From the NCBI GenBank assembly GCA_000344275.1, contig AORU01000004.1, positions 62,001-126,000 of the forward strand: a DNA stretch of 64,000 bases, in the 5' to 3' direction. A program made the translations under genes and the position numbers. Below, piece after piece: positions 29,794-39,933 of the stretch. The notes beneath the pieces were generated by a model. That model did no database searches and had not been told where the DNA came from. It saw only the letters and a list, made by a program, of their open reading frames with translations. Within the stretch, counting starts at the first letter, position 1; the number at the start of each line of letters is the position of its first letter. This DNA comes from Streptococcus oralis subsp. tigurinus AZ_3a. Its GTDB lineage: Bacteria > Bacillota > Bacilli > Lactobacillales > Streptococcaceae.

Positions 29794-30852
29794 CTAATCT
29801 GCTTGGTAAATGGCATCGATAGCCACTTTGGCTGCTTCATAATTGCCTAGATAATCCTCCGCTAGATAAACTAAAGGAATGGTGGTTAAGTATCGCTCCC
29901 TCATTTGGTCCAAATGCTGGGAAAAACTGTAGCGAATGTGGTCTTCTGCCATGGTCATATCTCTAAATCCGTCATTGACATAGGAGCCAATAGGTTGCAC
30001 AAAGAGAATCAAGTCCCATTTTTCCTTGGCCAAGATCGAAACAAAGAGATTGTCAAAGGTTTCTCCTGATAAGTCCCCTTGGTCCTCAGTCTCCATGTAA
30101 TAGTCATAGTAGCCCTTGGTTACCAAGGAGTTGGTATCGGCTATCACTAGACCTCGATTGGCATTGCTATCGATTAACTTAGAGGTCTGGTCATACTGCC
30201 CTAAAAGGAGATAATAATAATCCTTTGGAGTCAATTCATCGTCGCGGACATTGTTTTTGATCTGGTACTCACGCGCGTATTCCAGACTAACGGGCGCATC
30301 GTAATACCTTGCCAAATCCTTGGCCAGAGTGGTCTTCCCATTGCTGGCACTTCCCATGATCAAGACTTTCTTGGTAAACTGACGACGGAAGGGTTGAGCG
30401 ATGTATTTCCAATATTTGCTTGGATTTTCTCGAATCATAGTCGCTGAGATACCAAACTTTCTTTCTTGCAAGACGGTGCCAAATCCACGTTTAGCTAGCT
30501 CTTGCTGGTAGTCTTCTTCTCCTACAAAAAAAGTCAGTTCTTGCTGGGTTTCATCATAGGAAATCTCCGCTAACATCTGGTCCAACCACTCCTGCCAGCC
30601 CATAGGGTAACGAGGAAGGTTGCTCTCATCCAGCTTGCAGACAGAGGTCAACTCGTCATCACGAAAAGCCTCTCGGATATAGCGAAATCGTTTTTGAAGA
30701 CTTAAACCTACCTGCTCACCTCGATCTCCCTCGTAGCCTGAAACGACTACCCAGACCTGGTCACACTGGCGCTTCGCTCGCTGAATCAGATCGATATGCC
30801 CTTGATGGAGAGGTGCGAAGGTTCCAAATACCACTGCTGTTTTCTTTTTCAT
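29794..30852 (-). CDS. nadR: NadR: NMN adenylyltransferase / ribosylnicotinamide kinase
   Basis: The 352-residue protein begins with a nucleotidyltransferase motif GTFAPLHQGHIDL (HxGH) and has a kinase P-loop GSASNGKTTLA near residue 170. These domains phosphorylate nicotinamide riboside and adenylate NMN to form NAD. The DNA-binding domain of enterobacterial NadR is missing, so regulation probably falls to the NrtR-like protein encoded two genes downstream. First gene of the NAD-salvage operon. Confidence 0.94.
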   Translation of the reverse strand: MKKKTAVVFGTFAPLHQGHIDLIQRAKRQCDQVWVVVSGYEGDRGEQVGLSLQKRFRYIREAFRDDELTSVCKLDESNLPRYPMGWQEWLDQMLAEISYDETQQELTFFVGEEDYQQELAKRGFGTVLQERKFGISATMIRENPSKYWKYIAQPFRRQFTKKVLIMGSASNGKTTLAKDLARYYDAPVSLEYAREYQIKNNVRDDELTPKDYYYLLLGQYDQTSKLIDSNANRGLVIADTNSLVTKGYYDYYMETEDQGDLSGETFDNLFVSILAKEKWDLILFVQPIGSYVNDGFRDMTMAEDHIRYSFSQHLDQMRERYLTTIPLVYLAEDYLGNYEAAKVAIDAIYQAD

Positions 30853-30962
30853 AAACGTTTTATCTTTTTATAATTTTTAATATTTTTGTTTTCTGTGTTT
30901 TTATTATATACTATATTTTCGTTTTGTCAATAGTTTTTTATCGTTTTTTATAAAAAGGTAAC

Positions 30963-31050
30963 AAAAAAAGAGAAGGCCATCTTTATACTGCCCCTCAAAA
31001 GTTGGACATAAAAACTCTAACTTTTGCGGTTCACTAGCCTTCTCTTTTTA
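30963..31050 (-). terminator. Nested hairpin terminator of the pspC-like gene
   Basis: AAAAAGAGAAGGC (30965-30977) and GCCTTCTCTTTTT (31037-31049) form a perfect 13-bp outer stem. The 59-nt loop holds a second inverted repeat, CAAAAGTT (30996-31003) and AACTTTTG (31018-31025). The inner part, with TACTGCCCCTCAAAAGTTGG, resembles insertion-sequence ends, so a small element may have entered the loop of a terminator. Confidence 0.65.
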
Positions 31051-31185
31051 TATCTTAGATTCATCTCTATATGAAATGACTTATAATTATTAGATACCAA
31101 TTATAAGTAAAATCTTTAGGATCTTCAATGGTTAACCAATCAAATGCTAAATATCGAAAGTGGATATTTTTAAAAAACTGAATCA

Positions 31186-34100
31186 TTATTTTCTTCTTTT
31201 CATCGCGATGAATGAAGTTCCAATCAAACCAAGGAGACCAAGGATCTCAAGAACTAGATTAGACGCCACTCCTGTAGATGGTAATTTCTTCTCAGTTGCT
31301 GATGTAGAATTTCCTTTTGCCACTGTTTCATTTTCAGTAGCCAATGGTTTATGATTAACTTCTTTATTCTGGAATTTTCCAGTTTGGCTCTCTCCTATCT
31401 GTGTTTGACTATCTTGGATAGACGGCTTAGTCTGCTTAGGTGTAGTGACATTTTGATTCTTAGAAAGTGTCTTAATCGCAAATAAACTGAAGTGGTTCGT
31501 TTTAAAGACAACTTGCCCATTTTCAACTTTAGAAGGAATACGCTCAAGGTCGCCATTTTCCTTTACGTGATAGACGTGAACATCTGAGCCAGTCTGCCCA
31601 AGCGCGAGCCGAACAGTTCGTTCTCCATTGACATGAGTTTCCTTGCCTCCTTTAGAAAGAGATAAGTCAAACACACGAACTGTTCCTCCTCCTGTTTTAC
31701 GAGCAATTTTATCAGCCAACTCTTTCGTCGTTACTTCCTTGAGATGTAACTTATCAGCATCTGTAGGTTTATCAAATATTACTGAGACCTTCGTCTTGCC
31801 ATCTGCTGCTGTAAAGATTTTATGTGTCTTTGGTTGTGCCGGTGTATGTGGTTTCTTGCCTTCTGGTTGAGGACTTGGTTGCATACCTGGTTTTGGAGTA
31901 GATGGCTTCTGATTTTCAGTACCGGGGTGTGCCGGCGTGTGTGGTTTCTTGCCTTCTGGTTGAGGACTTGGTTGCATATCTGGTTTTGGAGCAGATGGCT
32001 TTTTATCCTCAGTACCGGGGTGTGCCGGTGTTTGCGGTTTTTTGCCTTCTGGTTGAGGACTTGGTTGCATATCTGGTTTTGGAGTAGATGGCTTTTTATC
32101 CTCAGTACCAGGTTGTGTCGGTGTTTGCGGTTTTTTGCCCTCTGGTTGAGGACTTGGTTGCATATCTGGTTTTGGAGTAGATGGCTTTTTATCCTCAATA
32201 CCAGGTTGTGTCGGTGTTTGCGGTTTTTTGCCCTCTGGTTGAGGACTTGGTTGCATATCTGGTTTTGGAATTTCTTTCTTATCTTCTTTCTTTGGCACTA
32301 AGTTGGCCTTCGCTACCTTCAATTCAGATAAGCTCTTCTGAAGCTCTCCTATCTGAGTATCTAGCTGCTTTTCTGTAATATTTACTTGTTCTAGAAGCTC
32401 TTTCCCTTGTTTAATGATTTCGCTTGCGCGATTTCTGACCTTTTCATAAGCAGAACCAGCTTCTCCTGTTAACTTAGCTCCATCTGGAACCGTCTTCATT
32501 TCTTCTTCAAGCTGACTGATAGCCTTCTGAAGTTCCACAATCTGCTGAATCTTATTAAAGGATGGAAGAAATTCATCCTTAAAGTAATCCGCTAGATATT
32601 TCCCTTCTAAGGTAGCATAATTCTTATTCCATGTTTGCTTGATACCTGATTCAAATTCTTTTTCTAAACTAGGAATTTTCGCGTATTTTTCTCGATACAA
32701 AGCGACTTGTCTTGTCATCTTTTCGATTTGTGCATGGATTTGATAATAGATAAAGTCATCTATAAACGTTTGGAGAGTTTTGGCAGTGTATGAACCTTTT
32801 TCTAACTGTTCTCTAAATGCTTTTATTTTATCAGGAGCAATCTTTTTAGAATCCTCCCAAATATCTTTTTTCTGCACCTTATAATCACTGTTATTTTCTG
32901 GTAACTCTGGATAGTTATTCACTTCAGCCAAAGCTTGCTCTAGTTTTTTTAGCTCTTCCTTAGCCTTATTCTTCAAAGATTCTATCTCTTTCGTTTCTTC
33001 AGTCGGTGTCTGAGATTTCCCATCTTTAGTTGGAGGAATATGGCCTTCCATATCATGCTTTCTTTGAGGCTCAGTTGGTTTCGTTAAACCTTTTTTGAAA
33101 TTCTCTACAGTAGAATTCAATTCTCCTTTGGCTTTCTCTAGAATTTGATTCAACTGGTCCTCTGTGATAGCGTTAGTCAATTCGTCTCTATATTTATCGA
33201 CAAGCCCTCTGATTGTATTAATTAAGTCTTTGAATTTAGGTTCATCTTCAGGCTTCAGATCCTTCTCAACCCCATTTAAAAGGTCAGTCATATATTTAGA
33301 AAGATTAATATTAGCTTCAGCATAATCCTTCACTCTGCCCTCAGCTTTTGTTTCCGGAGAATTTCTTCGTACTCTAGGTTTCGGCGTTTCTTTGGTTGAA
33401 TTATCTGATGGTTTGAGCTTTGCAATTTCTGCGATAAGGTTATTTTTAGCCTTTAAAGCATCTTCGTTCTTCGTTGCACGATCTAGTTCGTTAAGAGCGT
33501 TTTTTTCTAGTTCTCGAAGCTGTTTGATATCTGCATCGTCTTTAGCTTCTTTCGTACTTAAACCTTTTTCTTTAATTTTCTCATCTACTTTTTGATTGAC
33601 AAAGTTTTGAATTTCTTTTTCAACGTAAGCTTTGTAAGATTTGAATAACTTACCTAGATCAGCAATAACTTCTTGTTTAATCGTTTGGAGTGATTTATCC
33701 GACTCGTTCTTAAAATCATTTACAACTCGCTCTTTGATTTTATTGATTTCACCTACTAAAGAATTTTTATCCTCTTCGGTGATACCTTTTGTAGTTGCCA
33801 TATCGCTAATCAATTTCTTTTGATGGTCGAGTTCTTCATTGATTTTTTTGAAAGTATCTTCCAGCTCTCTATAACTATTCTCCAAAGTTTCTAGATTATC
33901 ACGGTCATCTTCTCCCTCAATCTCTTTTATCAGGGAATCTTTCCGCTCAGTTGGTAGAGTACCCTTTCTGATTTCTTCTTTTAAACGTTTTTGAATTTCA
34001 GCGACCGCACCTGTGTTCTCTTTTGTAGAAGTATCGTGAGACTGTTCCGAACTCTCCTTAGTCGGAGGAACTCCCTTGTTTTCATCTTTCGATTGATTTT

Positions 34101-34539
34101 CTTTTTCCTTCCTTTCTTGTTCCATATGCTGCTTTTCATGGTGTTTTAGTAAGTCTAGGTGAAAATCATTATCTAGCGAAAGCAAGCTTCCTGTATCATT
34201 CGCCTGTTCGATTTTCTGCTGATATGCTGCTTTTTTATCTACAGGAAGGTCACTTTCCGCTAGCTCTTTTATTAATTTTTCTTTTGCATCTTTCAAAGTT
34301 TCTCTAGCTAGTTCTGTTTTTTTATTATTTTCAGAAGAAGTTTCTTTGTTTTCTCCTGCCTTATCCTTAGATGAAGTTTGTTCAGTGACCTTAGCACTAT
34401 TTGTGGGGGCACTCGAGTTCATCTCACCAGCATGAGCAACACTCCCCATAAAGAAGCTAGCTACTAGTACACTAGCTACTCCTACACTAAATTTACGAAT
34501 GGAATAACGCATTCTTCGTTCATGATTTGATTTAAACAT
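31186..34539 (-). CDS. pspC: PspC/CbpA-like adhesin, LPXTG-anchored (Hic type)
   Basis: The 1117-residue protein has a YSIRKFSVGVASVLVASF signal peptide, a very long charged alpha-helical region (about 40-740), including a helical block around NNYPELPENNSDYKVQ, then five tandem 31-residue Pro-rich units (PKPDMQPSPQPEGKK), a beta domain starting HKIFTAADGKTKVSVIF, and LPSTG with a membrane segment and RRK tail. Start at 34539 chosen for GGAGG 8 nt upstream. The locus beside rr06/hk06 is where S. pneumoniae carries choline-binding CbpA; here the choline-binding repeats are replaced by a sortase anchor, as in Hic-type PspC. Relatives bind factor H and secretory IgA; ligands here are not predictable. 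Confidence 0.9.
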   Translation of the reverse strand: MFKSNHERRMRYSIRKFSVGVASVLVASFFMGSVAHAGEMNSSAPTNSAKVTEQTSSKDKAGENKETSSENNKKTELARETLKDAKEKLIKELAESDLPVDKKAAYQQKIEQANDTGSLLSLDNDFHLDLLKHHEKQHMEQERKEKENQSKDENKGVPPTKESSEQSHDTSTKENTGAVAEIQKRLKEEIRKGTLPTERKDSLIKEIEGEDDRDNLETLENSYRELEDTFKKINEELDHQKKLISDMATTKGITEEDKNSLVGEINKIKERVVNDFKNESDKSLQTIKQEVIADLGKLFKSYKAYVEKEIQNFVNQKVDEKIKEKGLSTKEAKDDADIKQLRELEKNALNELDRATKNEDALKAKNNLIAEIAKLKPSDNSTKETPKPRVRRNSPETKAEGRVKDYAEANINLSKYMTDLLNGVEKDLKPEDEPKFKDLINTIRGLVDKYRDELTNAITEDQLNQILEKAKGELNSTVENFKKGLTKPTEPQRKHDMEGHIPPTKDGKSQTPTEETKEIESLKNKAKEELKKLEQALAEVNNYPELPENNSDYKVQKKDIWEDSKKIAPDKIKAFREQLEKGSYTAKTLQTFIDDFIYYQIHAQIEKMTRQVALYREKYAKIPSLEKEFESGIKQTWNKNYATLEGKYLADYFKDEFLPSFNKIQQIVELQKAISQLEEEMKTVPDGAKLTGEAGSAYEKVRNRASEIIKQGKELLEQVNITEKQLDTQIGELQKSLSELKVAKANLVPKKEDKKEIPKPDMQPSPQPEGKKPQTPTQPGIEDKKPSTPKPDMQPSPQPEGKKPQTPTQPGTEDKKPSTPKPDMQPSPQPEGKKPQTPAHPGTEDKKPSAPKPDMQPSPQPEGKKPHTPAHPGTENQKPSTPKPGMQPSPQPEGKKPHTPAQPKTHKIFTAADGKTKVSVIFDKPTDADKLHLKEVTTKELADKIARKTGGGTVRVFDLSLSKGGKETHVNGERTVRLALGQTGSDVHVYHVKENGDLERIPSKVENGQVVFKTNHFSLFAIKTLSKNQNVTTPKQTKPSIQDSQTQIGESQTGKFQNKEVNHKPLATENETVAKGNSTSATEKKLPSTGVASNLVLEILGLLGLIGTSFIAMKRRK
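31855..32270. repeat. 93-bp tandem repeat in the pspC-like gene
   Basis: The same 93-bp unit recurs with a reference point at 31879, 31972, 32065, 32158 and 32251, encoding five 31-residue Pro-rich units. Copies differ by a few bases, and the differences (PTQPG versus AHPG, QTP versus HTP) are patchy, a sign of unequal exchange. Copy number is likely to vary between strains. Confidence 0.92.
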
Positions 34540-34621
34540 ATCTATATCCTCCACGATTTTAATTAACTACAGTATATCCTGCCAATATGAATTGTATATG
34601 AAATTTGCTATATTATTTTCG

Positions 34622-35149
34622 CTATCCTTTCATTCTTCCATTAGGAATGATAACTTCTTGCAGTAATTTCTCTTCTTCTGCTATTCTTTGATAAAGAATA
34701 ACCGCATAGACAGGAAAAATAAAGATAAAAGTTACGTAAGCATGACTCACCAAAGCTAAACCAACTAACTCAGGAAGAATATTTAAAAAGTAATTGGGAT
34801 GTTTCACAATTCGAAAGAGAGGATGATCTACATATTTGTGATTATTGACAAGCATTAGCTTAACTGTCCAAATATCTCCCAACAAGTGAATGACCAGCAA
34901 TAACATCAACATGGAAAAAATAAGCAAAACTAAACCAACTATGCTCATGCCATCAAACCTTGTCTTATGTACCATTGCTTCAACAAAGCAGGAGAGATAG
35001 AAGACAATATGAGCCATCGTTAGTCGTTTTGTATTCTCAACTCCAAATTCTTTCCCGCCATTGCTAAGGATTCGTTTCTCATTCTCCATCGAACGTTTTA
35101 AAAAAATCAATCGAACGAGGAAGGTTACTAAAATAATCGCTAATACCAT
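34622..35149 (-). CDS. Isoprenylcysteine carboxyl methyltransferase-like membrane protein
   Basis: The 175-residue protein has four or five hydrophobic helices and the C-terminal motif pair KHPNYFLNILPE and YQRIAEEEKLL, which is the SAM-binding signature of the ICMT/phospholipid methyltransferase-like family. The substrate in bacteria is unknown. It lies between the pspC-like gene and hk06 on the same strand, so it may belong to the RR06 transcription unit. Confidence 0.75.
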   Translation of the reverse strand: MVLAIILVTFLVRLIFLKRSMENEKRILSNGGKEFGVENTKRLTMAHIVFYLSCFVEAMVHKTRFDGMSIVGLVLLIFSMLMLLLVIHLLGDIWTVKLMLVNNHKYVDHPLFRIVKHPNYFLNILPELVGLALVSHAYVTFIFIFPVYAVILYQRIAEEEKLLQEVIIPNGRMKG

Positions 35150-35257
35150 ACCAGTATCCTTTCTTTTTTCTATATTTAAAATAATATTCTCATGTTAAAC
35201 CTATGTGAACTTTAACAAAAAAGAACGGAGAGATTTCCGTTCTTTTACTTTATACAA

Positions 35258-36598
35258 CTAATCTGCTTGCAAGCAAATTTTAAATTCCATTCCCTGTTCA
35301 TAAGGGAGAAAACTATAAGACATTTGATAACTTTCTAGGATGTTATTCACGATATAGAGTCCTAAACCAGACCCTTCAGACTTGTCTGTAACAACTTGAG
35401 AGTGGTAAAAAATATCAAACAAATGATTCAACTCTTCTTGATTAAGAGGTTGGCAGGTATTTTTGATAGAAAGATAGCCATCTTGCTCGGATAGGACTAC
35501 GCGCCCATTTTTATCTGAATATTTAATTGCATTACTAATCAGGTTTGTCAAAACCTTATCCAATGCCTTGAGACTCATGATGACCCTAGTAGCATCTGTC
35601 AATTGATTTTCAATTTCTATTCCTCTTGAGCGTGCTAATTCCTGATAGCGAGATAAAACATCCGTCAAAACAGTCTGGACTATCAAGGTCTCGCTACACT
35701 CTGTCCACTCTTGGAACTTAGAGGACTCCAAGACTTCTTCAAGCAAGTGGCTCATTTGATCAATTTGATCGATACTCTTTGCTATATACTTAGGGTGGTC
35801 TTTATAATCCCCAATATTGTACTGCATATTCTCTAGAATAATTCGAAGACTGGCTAAAGGGGTTTTCAACTCATGTGACGCTCCACGAACAAAAGAAACT
35901 TTCTGCTTTTGCAACCTGATGATCCGTTCATTTCTTCTCTCAGATTCATCAATGACTGTCAGCAAGTTTTCATACACATCATTGATTTGCTTTCCAACTT
36001 CCCCAACTTCATCCTTTCGCGTTTCATCAAAGCGAATATCATGATCCAACTCCTGCATCTTACCTGTAACTTTTGAGATATAAAAGAGAGGCTCCAATAA
36101 ACGTTTCGTATAGAAGTAGGAAAAGAGAAAAGCAAATACAAGCGTTGCTAGAAAGGTATAAGGGAGATAGAGAAGCATAATCCGTGTTGCCTCTTTATAA
36201 ATATCCACACCTTGAATAAATTGAATGGTTACCTTTTTACCATCAGCTGTCGTAATCTGACGGTCAATCGTTACGATATAGTTAGTGGGGCTGCCTTCCT
36301 TTATTTCCAAATCGTGCACAAGGGAAATTCTCTTGTCCAGTACATCATCTTTCAAATGGGCAGAGATGCGAAGAGACTTCGAATAGGACTCCAGCAAACT
36401 AGGCAGTTCATGAAAATTTTTACCTTCTAAGTACCTGCTCATAATAGTAGCACTCTCATTAAACTTCTCACCCTCTTGCTGAATGTAATAAAAAGGAAAG
36501 GTCAGATAGATGGCAATGTGGATGACCAAAGCAATTGCACCTAAAAGCGAAAAACTTCTTAAAAATGATTTGGTTAATAATTTAGGATTTTTTATCAT
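35258..36598 (-). CDS. hk06: Sensor histidine kinase HK06
   Basis: The 446-residue kinase has two membrane helices (about residues 13-35 and 145-170) with an extracytoplasmic domain between them, a HAMP-like linker, the H-box [17 protein letters not shown], and ATPase boxes including [10 protein letters not shown] and GSGLGLYIV. It overlaps rr06 by 4 nt. In pneumococcus this system (also called CbpS/R) controls cbpA, the adjacent surface adhesin. Confidence 0.94.
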   Translation of the reverse strand: MIKNPKLLTKSFLRSFSLLGAIALVIHIAIYLTFPFYYIQQEGEKFNESATIMSRYLEGKNFHELPSLLESYSKSLRISAHLKDDVLDKRISLVHDLEIKEGSPTNYIVTIDRQITTADGKKVTIQFIQGVDIYKEATRIMLLYLPYTFLATLVFAFLFSYFYTKRLLEPLFYISKVTGKMQELDHDIRFDETRKDEVGEVGKQINDVYENLLTVIDESERRNERIIRLQKQKVSFVRGASHELKTPLASLRIILENMQYNIGDYKDHPKYIAKSIDQIDQMSHLLEEVLESSKFQEWTECSETLIVQTVLTDVLSRYQELARSRGIEIENQLTDATRVIMSLKALDKVLTNLISNAIKYSDKNGRVVLSEQDGYLSIKNTCQPLNQEELNHLFDIFYHSQVVTDKSEGSGLGLYIVNNILESYQMSYSFLPYEQGMEFKICLQAD

Positions 36599-37248
36599 AA
36601 GCTAATTTTGTATCCGGCATTTTTCACTGTTACAATGCAATCCAGATCCAACTTCTTACGAAGATTTCGAATGTAAACATCAACTACTCTATCAAGAGGC
36701 AAATCTGCAAAATCATTTGAGATAGACTCGAGTATCTGCTCTCTACTCAAGACCTGGTTCTTATGTTGGATCAAACATTTTAAAACCAACAATTCTTTCG
36801 GCTTAATTGCAACCTCCTCGTTCTTGACTCGAGCTTGGTAGGATGTGAAATCCACTGTCACATCTTGATAATGCCAAATATCCTCCACAACATAGTAACG
36901 CCTAAGCAGGGCTTGAATCCGTTTGACTAGGAGCACTAGTGAAAATGGTTTTGTCACATGATCATCAGCATAAAGGTCAAATACCTGCATCTGAGTTTCC
37001 TCATCTCCGAGTGCACTTAAGACGATTACAGGAATATCATGATTTCCATTAATTTCTTTTAACACCTCAAATCCACTCCGCTTCGGTAACATCAGATCCA
37101 AGACCATCAGATGAATAGGGAACTCATGAAATTTCTCCAAAGCCTCCTGCCCATCCTTTGCTAGAATAACATGATAGCCTTCTTCTCTCAAAAAAGCAGC
37201 TACCCCCTCTCTAATCATATCCTCATCATCTACAACTAAAATGTTCAT
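36595..37248 (-). CDS. rr06: Response regulator RR06 (OmpR family)
   Basis: The 217-residue protein has a receiver domain with phospho-acceptor Asp51 in [10 protein letters not shown] and a C-terminal OmpR-type winged helix (about 125-217, [19 protein letters not shown]). It forms a two-component system with HK06 and probably regulates the pspC-like gene downstream. A good sigma70 promoter lies about 160 nt upstream. Confidence 0.94.
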   Translation of the reverse strand: MNILVVDDEDMIREGVAAFLREEGYHVILAKDGQEALEKFHEFPIHLMVLDLMLPKRSGFEVLKEINGNHDIPVIVLSALGDEETQMQVFDLYADDHVTKPFSLVLLVKRIQALLRRYYVVEDIWHYQDVTVDFTSYQARVKNEEVAIKPKELLVLKCLIQHKNQVLSREQILESISNDFADLPLDRVVDVYIRNLRKKLDLDCIVTVKNAGYKISL

Positions 37249-37406
37249 CTATTTCCCTTCTTAACCTATCTAAAATTCACTCTTTTGCTAGGTTTACATT
37301 ATTTTCATTTCATACGCAAAAAAAGAAACAGGGCTCTGTTGAAATGGTGGAAATTTCAGGAAACTCTGCTCTTTTTCATTCTATACGAATCTTAATATCT
37401 ATTCTT

Positions 37407-37434
37407 ATTATAACCAATATTTACATATTGTCAA
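37407..37434 (-). promoter_or_regulatory. Sigma70 promoter of rr06-hk06
   Basis: On the minus strand TTGACA (37434-37429), a 16-nt spacer and TATAAT (37412-37407). The resulting leader of about 150 nt before the rr06 ATG contains a partly self-complementary stretch (37335-37375) but no structure I recognise. Confidence 0.75.
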
Positions 37435-37465
37435 CTTGTTTCCTTTGGTTTCATAAAAATAAATA

Positions 37466-37491
37466 CAAAAAAATCAGGATTGCTCCTGATT
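37466..37491 (-). terminator. clpC terminator
   Basis: AATCAGGA (37472-37479), TTGC loop and TCCTGATT (37484-37491), with AAAAAAA to the left giving the U tract on the minus strand. Confidence 0.88.
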
Positions 37492-37499
37492 CTCCATTT

Positions 37500-39932
37500 T
37501 TAAGCAATATCAAATTTTAATTGACCAGCTTTGACACCAATCTTGAGAGTCTTGCCTGCTACCAGTTCCCCCTTAAGAAGGAGTTCTGCCAACTTGTCTT
37601 CCACCTCTGTTTGCAGTATTCTGCGAAGTGGACGGGCTCCCATTTCTGGATCATAACCTTGGCTTGCCAGTAACTTCAACGCTGAAGCTTGCAGTTTTAA
37701 GTCGATGCCTTTCTCTGCTAGGCTAGCAATCAATGGTTTAACCATGATCTTAACGATTTCCTGCATGTGTTCGCTATCCAAGCTATGGAAGACCACCTTT
37801 TCATCAATACGGTTGATAAACTCTGGTCGATAAGTTTTTTTCAACTCTTCAAAGATGCGTTTTTCCATATTTTCCTGGTCAAAACGAATGTCTTTCGCGC
37901 CAAAGCCGACCGTCTTGTCATCACGAAGGGCCGTCGCACCAAGGTTTGACGTCATGATGATAATGGTATTTGAAAAATCCACCTTGCGTCCCTTGCTATC
38001 TGTCAAAACACCGTCGTCCAGAACCTGCAAGAGAACATTAAAGATATCTGGGTGGGCCTTTTCTACCTCGTCAAAGAGGAGAACGGAGTATGGTTTGTTG
38101 CGAACCTTCTCGGTCAACTCCCCACCTTCTTCGTAGCCTACATAGCCAGGAGGGGCTCCATTGAGACGGCTAGCTGCGAATTTCTCCATATACTCGCTCA
38201 TATCAAAGCGGATAAGGGCTGATTCGTCATCAAAGAGAACTTCTGCCAGAGCCTTTGCCAATTCGGTCTTACCGACTCCTGTCGGCCCTAGGAACATAAA
38301 GGAACCAATTGGACGCTTGTGACTGCGAATACCTGACTGATTGCGACGAATCGCACGGCTAATACTTGAAACAGCTTGATCTTGACCGATGACACGTTTG
38401 TGTAGCTCAGTTTCCAAGTTCAGATATTTCTTGGCATCAGTCTGAGTCAGTTTTTGAACTGGAATCCCTGACAAGCGACTCAAGGTCGTCAAAATTTCAG
38501 ATTCTGTTACCAAGTCTTTATAGACAGGGACTTCCTGCTCTTTTGCGATTAACTGGGCAGCTTGTTTCCACTTGCCATCCATCAAGGCCTTGTCAGCTGG
38601 ACTCAAGTCGGATTCGTCTGCTTTCACATGCTTGGATTTGTTTTGCACTGTTGCTGCCGCTTCATCCAATAGATCGATGGCAGAGTCTGGTAAGTGACGA
38701 CTAGTCAAGTAACGATGCGCCATCTTGACAGCTGTTTCAACCGCTTCATCTGTGATTTGCACACGGTGGTGTTTCTCATAGGTAGCCTTCAAGCCCTGTA
38801 AAATGGTCATACTGTCGGCCACGCTTGGCTCTTCGATCGTCACTTTGGCGAAACGGCGAGAAAGAGCTGCGTCTTTTTCGATGTGTTTTTGGTATTCTTC
38901 CTGAGTGGTTGCACCAACCGTTCTCAGAGTTCCACGCGCTAAGGCTGGTTTCAAGATATTAGCTGCATCCAGAGTCGAATCAATACCGCTACCAGAACCC
39001 ATGATGGTGTGGAGTTCATCGATAAAGAGGATTACTTTGCCGTCTTCCTCGATATCCTTGATGATGTTGTTCATACGCTCTTCAAAATCCCCACGGAAAC
39101 GTGTCCCTGCAACGACATTCATCAAATCAAGCTCTAGAACGCGCATCTTTGCCATTTCCGCAGGTACATCCCCACTGGCAATACGCTGAGCAAGTCCAAG
39201 TGCCAGAGCTGTTTTCCCGACACCAGCATCTCCAACCAAGACAGGATTATTCTTGGTTTTACGGCTCAAGATTTGAATCATACGTGCGATTTCCTTGTCT
39301 CGACCGATAACTGGCTCTAACTTGCCAGAGCGCGCTTGCTCCGTTAGGTCATGCGTGTAGTCCTCTAGGCCACCACTTTGAGCTTGAGGCATACCCATCA
39401 TATTGGCCATGGAATTTTGCTTGTCAGTTACTGTACGATGACGTTGACGCAAAGCCTTGAGATCTTCTCTAGTCCAGCCAGCACGCTCTTCTAGATTACG
39501 ACGAAGAGCAGCAATTCTAACCTGATCTTTCTGGTCTTCATAAGAAAAACCTGCTCTCTCCAAGATGCGAGTCGCCAAGGCATTGCCGTCATGCAAAATC
39601 GCATAGAGAACATGTTCTGTCCCTAACACCTTTGCATGGACCACTGAGGCCACATACTCTGCTTCTGCAAAGAGAACCTCTAAACGATGGGAAAAGGGCA
39701 ATTCTGTAAAGGTTTCGTCTTGGCTATAGACCGTTTCAGTCAGCTCTAACGCAACCTCTTCTAAACGGTCCATCTCGTATGGATAATCATTTAGAGTTGC
39801 ACCGGCCACACTGTAACTGTGATTGGACATGGCAATCAATAAATGCCAAGACTCTAGGTAATGGGCTCCAAAATGGCTCGCAACCATGTAGGCACTTTCG
39901 ATACATTCATTCAATGCTTTTGAATAGTTCAT
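37500..39932 (-). CDS. clpC: AAA+ unfoldase/chaperone ClpC
   Basis: The 810-residue protein has an N-terminal Clp repeat domain, two AAA+ modules with Walker A GDAGVGKTAL and GPTGVGKTEL, a middle coiled-coil region, and VLLFDEVEKAHPD in the second module. ClpC unfolds substrates for the ClpP protease and takes part in stress responses. It forms an operon with ctsR (1-nt gap) and is repressed by CtsR through the operator upstream of ctsR. Confidence 0.96.
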   Translation of the reverse strand: MNYSKALNECIESAYMVASHFGAHYLESWHLLIAMSNHSYSVAGATLNDYPYEMDRLEEVALELTETVYSQDETFTELPFSHRLEVLFAEAEYVASVVHAKVLGTEHVLYAILHDGNALATRILERAGFSYEDQKDQVRIAALRRNLEERAGWTREDLKALRQRHRTVTDKQNSMANMMGMPQAQSGGLEDYTHDLTEQARSGKLEPVIGRDKEIARMIQILSRKTKNNPVLVGDAGVGKTALALGLAQRIASGDVPAEMAKMRVLELDLMNVVAGTRFRGDFEERMNNIIKDIEEDGKVILFIDELHTIMGSGSGIDSTLDAANILKPALARGTLRTVGATTQEEYQKHIEKDAALSRRFAKVTIEEPSVADSMTILQGLKATYEKHHRVQITDEAVETAVKMAHRYLTSRHLPDSAIDLLDEAAATVQNKSKHVKADESDLSPADKALMDGKWKQAAQLIAKEQEVPVYKDLVTESEILTTLSRLSGIPVQKLTQTDAKKYLNLETELHKRVIGQDQAVSSISRAIRRNQSGIRSHKRPIGSFMFLGPTGVGKTELAKALAEVLFDDESALIRFDMSEYMEKFAASRLNGAPPGYVGYEEGGELTEKVRNKPYSVLLFDEVEKAHPDIFNVLLQVLDDGVLTDSKGRKVDFSNTIIIMTSNLGATALRDDKTVGFGAKDIRFDQENMEKRIFEELKKTYRPEFINRIDEKVVFHSLDSEHMQEIVKIMVKPLIASLAEKGIDLKLQASALKLLASQGYDPEMGARPLRRILQTEVEDKLAELLLKGELVAGKTLKIGVKAGQLKFDIA

Positions 39933-39933
39933 C

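Noticed and set aside
31822..32301. Regular repeats and long plus-strand ORFs that could suggest a CRISPR-like array
   Set aside because: The period is 93 bp without short repeat/spacer structure, and the minus-strand frame encodes a Pro-rich repeat of a surface protein; the plus-strand ORFs are shadows.
37320..37375. Possible structured RNA in the rr06 leader
   Set aside because: Only a short TTGAAAT/ATTTCA match can pair; the longer similar blocks are direct, not inverted.
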